A stretch of 64,000 nt of DNA from an uncultured Bacteroidales bacterium (lineage in GTDB: Bacteria; Bacteroidota; Bacteroidia; Bacteroidales; UBA932), in contig CAKVCK010000002.1 in NCBI GenBank assembly GCA_934725575.1, forward strand, positions 241,547-305,546, read 5' to 3'. Under the pieces are notes generated by a model. That model saw nothing but the letters and a program-made list of their open reading frames with translations. It did not search any database and was not told the origin of the DNA. This document shows, piece after piece, positions 62,889 to 64,000 of this stretch. Position numbers and translations under genes: made by a program. Positions within the stretch are counted from its first letter, which is position 1. Each line of letters starts with the position of its first letter.

Positions 62889-63308
62889 ATGGACAGGATT
62901 ATCGGCATAGATTACGGACGCAAGCGCGTTGGAGTCGCGGTCAGCGACCCGCTGGGTATATTTGCCTCAGCCCTGGACACGGTTCCAGCTGCAAAGATAA
63001 TAGAATATATCAAAAATTATGCTCAAAAAGAGGTCATAACCCGCTTTGTGGTCGGCTATCCGATGAATATGAACAACAAACCGTCCGAGGCCGCCGCCGA
63101 CGTGGAGATATTCCTCAAACAGCTCGCCAAGGCTTTCCCGTCCATTCCGGTGACCCTTGAGGATGAGAGGTTCACGTCCGTGCTCGCGCACCGGGCTATG
63201 ATCGACGGCGGGATGAAGGCGAAGGATCGCAGGGACAAGACATCCGTGGACAAGATCAGCGCCGCCATCATCCTGCAAAGCTATCTGGACAGGACAAACA
63301 GAAATTAA
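62889..63308 (+). CDS. ruvX: Putative Holliday junction resolvase (YqgF/RuvX)
   Basis: RNase H-fold protein of 139 residues involved in rRNA 5'-end processing or Holliday junction resolution in the family. IIGIDYGRKRVGVAVSDPLG is the N-terminal catalytic strand with the first Asp; EDERFTSVLA is the second box and DKISAAIILQSYL the C-terminal one. The ATG at 62889 is chosen; a TTG at 62877 lies inside the -7 element. def follows after 13 bases. Confidence 0.92.
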   Translation: MDRIIGIDYGRKRVGVAVSDPLGIFASALDTVPAAKIIEYIKNYAQKEVITRFVVGYPMNMNNKPSEAAADVEIFLKQLAKAFPSIPVTLEDERFTSVLAHRAMIDGGMKAKDRRDKTSVDKISAAIILQSYLDRTNRN

Positions 63309-63321
63309 AAAGGTTAGAGTT

Positions 63322-63876
63322 ATGATATTACCTATTTATTTATATGGGTCTGAGGTTCTCAGGCAGAAGGCTGCCCCGGTTGACCTCTCGGAGAAGGAAA
63401 AGATCACCAAACTGGTGTCTGATATGGAGGAAACCCTCGCTAAATCAGAAGGTTGCGGACTGGCCGCCCCTCAGGTGGGGGAGAGCGTGAGGATCCTTAT
63501 CGTCGATGGCACAGGGATGACAGATGTCTATCCTTATCTGGCCGGCTTCAAGAGGGTGATGATCAACCCCGTCATCCTTGAGGAGAGCGAGAAGAAATGT
63601 GAATATTCCGAAGGCTGTCTCAGCATCCCTGGCATCTACTGCGATGTGACGAGGCCGCAGAGTATGACTGTTGAATATTACAACGGTGACTTCGAGAAGG
63701 TTACGGAGACTTTCGACAAGTTCGGATGCCGTATGGTGCAGCACGAGATGTCCCATCTGGACGGAGATTTGTTCGTGGATCACGTCGCTCCGATAAGGAA
63801 GAAGATAATTTCGAAAAAGTTGATGAACATCGCGAAAGGAAAGGTTTTTGCAAGGTACGCCACAAAAATTAAATAA
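63322..63876 (+). CDS. def: Peptide deformylase
   Basis: Removes the formyl group from nascent proteins. 184 residues with all three motifs: GCGLAAPQVG, EGCLSIPG and QHEMSHLDGDLF, the last giving two His metal ligands and the catalytic Glu, with Cys from the second. It follows ruvX by 13 bases and precedes a phosphohexomutase gene by 11 bases. Confidence 0.96.
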   Translation: MILPIYLYGSEVLRQKAAPVDLSEKEKITKLVSDMEETLAKSEGCGLAAPQVGESVRILIVDGTGMTDVYPYLAGFKRVMINPVILEESEKKCEYSEGCLSIPGIYCDVTRPQSMTVEYYNGDFEKVTETFDKFGCRMVQHEMSHLDGDLFVDHVAPIRKKIISKKLMNIAKGKVFARYATKIK

Positions 63877-63887
63877 ACATTACGACT

Positions 63888-64000
63888 ATGGGTGCATTTC
63901 ACGCGTATGACATACGCGGAGTCTATAACGTTGACTTCGATCGTAACACCGCCTACAAGGTGGGCTATTTCCTTCCGGAACTCCTTGGCGCTGACAAGGT
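63888..64000 (+). CDS. Phosphomannomutase/phosphoglucomutase, 3' part beyond window
   Basis: The frame starts MGAFHAYDIRGVYNVDFDRN and runs off the window. The FHAYDIRG start is the N-terminal signature of alpha-D-phosphohexomutases. Only 37 residues are visible, so the exact substrate class is open. Confidence 0.75.
   Translation, partial: MGAFHAYDIRGVYNVDFDRNTAYKVGYFLPELLGADK

Overview
The window comes from a member of the Bacteroidales (phylum Bacteroidota), moderately high in GC for that order. Evidence: three SusC/SusD pairs, families largely confined to this phylum (DUF4295, DUF4296, DUF4837, DUF4988, DUF5020, BACON domains), promoters of the form TTTG-N19-TAnnTTTG (clear before tRNA-Leu and ruvX), and almost no Shine-Dalgarno signals. 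A Rikenellaceae-like or neighbouring gut lineage is plausible, but genus cannot be read from the sequence. The anaerobic ribonucleotide reductase fits an anaerobe.

Layout. 1-12.1 kb is housekeeping on the + strand: thrS (5' end cut off by the window)-infC-rpmI-rplT, lepB, rpmB-rpmG-DUF4295, a 75-bp tandem repeat, ftsY-pheT-DUF4296, an amidohydrolase, a radical SAM protein and deoC. 12.1-22.5 kb is mixed: a periplasmic histidine (phytase-like) phosphatase, a zincin-like lipoprotein, tRNA-Leu(CAG), a 2-hydroxyacid dehydrogenase, a hairpin-rich intergenic repeat, a purine-salvage group (apt diverging from a Tsx-like DUF5020 outer-membrane protein and an NCS2 permease) and nrdDG. 22.6-40.3 kb is one tightly packed + strand operon of ten envelope genes: six lipoproteins with Ig/BACON/fibronectin-like modules, a subtilisin-family lipoprotein, SusC, SusD and a last lipoprotein. 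It looks like a protein- or glycoprotein-targeting uptake locus.

40.34-57.74 kb is a 17.4-kb block flanked by a 23-bp direct repeat. The right copy is half of the terminator hairpin of a tRNA-Pro(CGG) gene; the left copy lies just past the terminator of the preceding operon. Inside are a decayed gene end, a leftward group (metallophosphatase, SusC, SusD) and a rightward polysaccharide-utilization locus (SusC, SusD, two GH127-type beta-L-arabinofuranosidases, one MGH1/GH63-like hydrolase). No integrase or regulator is present. By hand count the tetramer CATG occurs about 87 times in this block but only about 15 times in the remaining 46.6 kb, so the block looks recently acquired by a genome that avoids CATG.

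57.7-64 kb returns to host-like sequence: tRNA-Pro, rpsT, tRNA-Glu(TTC), a DUF4837 lipoprotein, the leftward M23 peptidase-dxr-rseP cluster, then ruvX, def and the start of a phosphomannomutase/phosphoglucomutase gene on the + strand.
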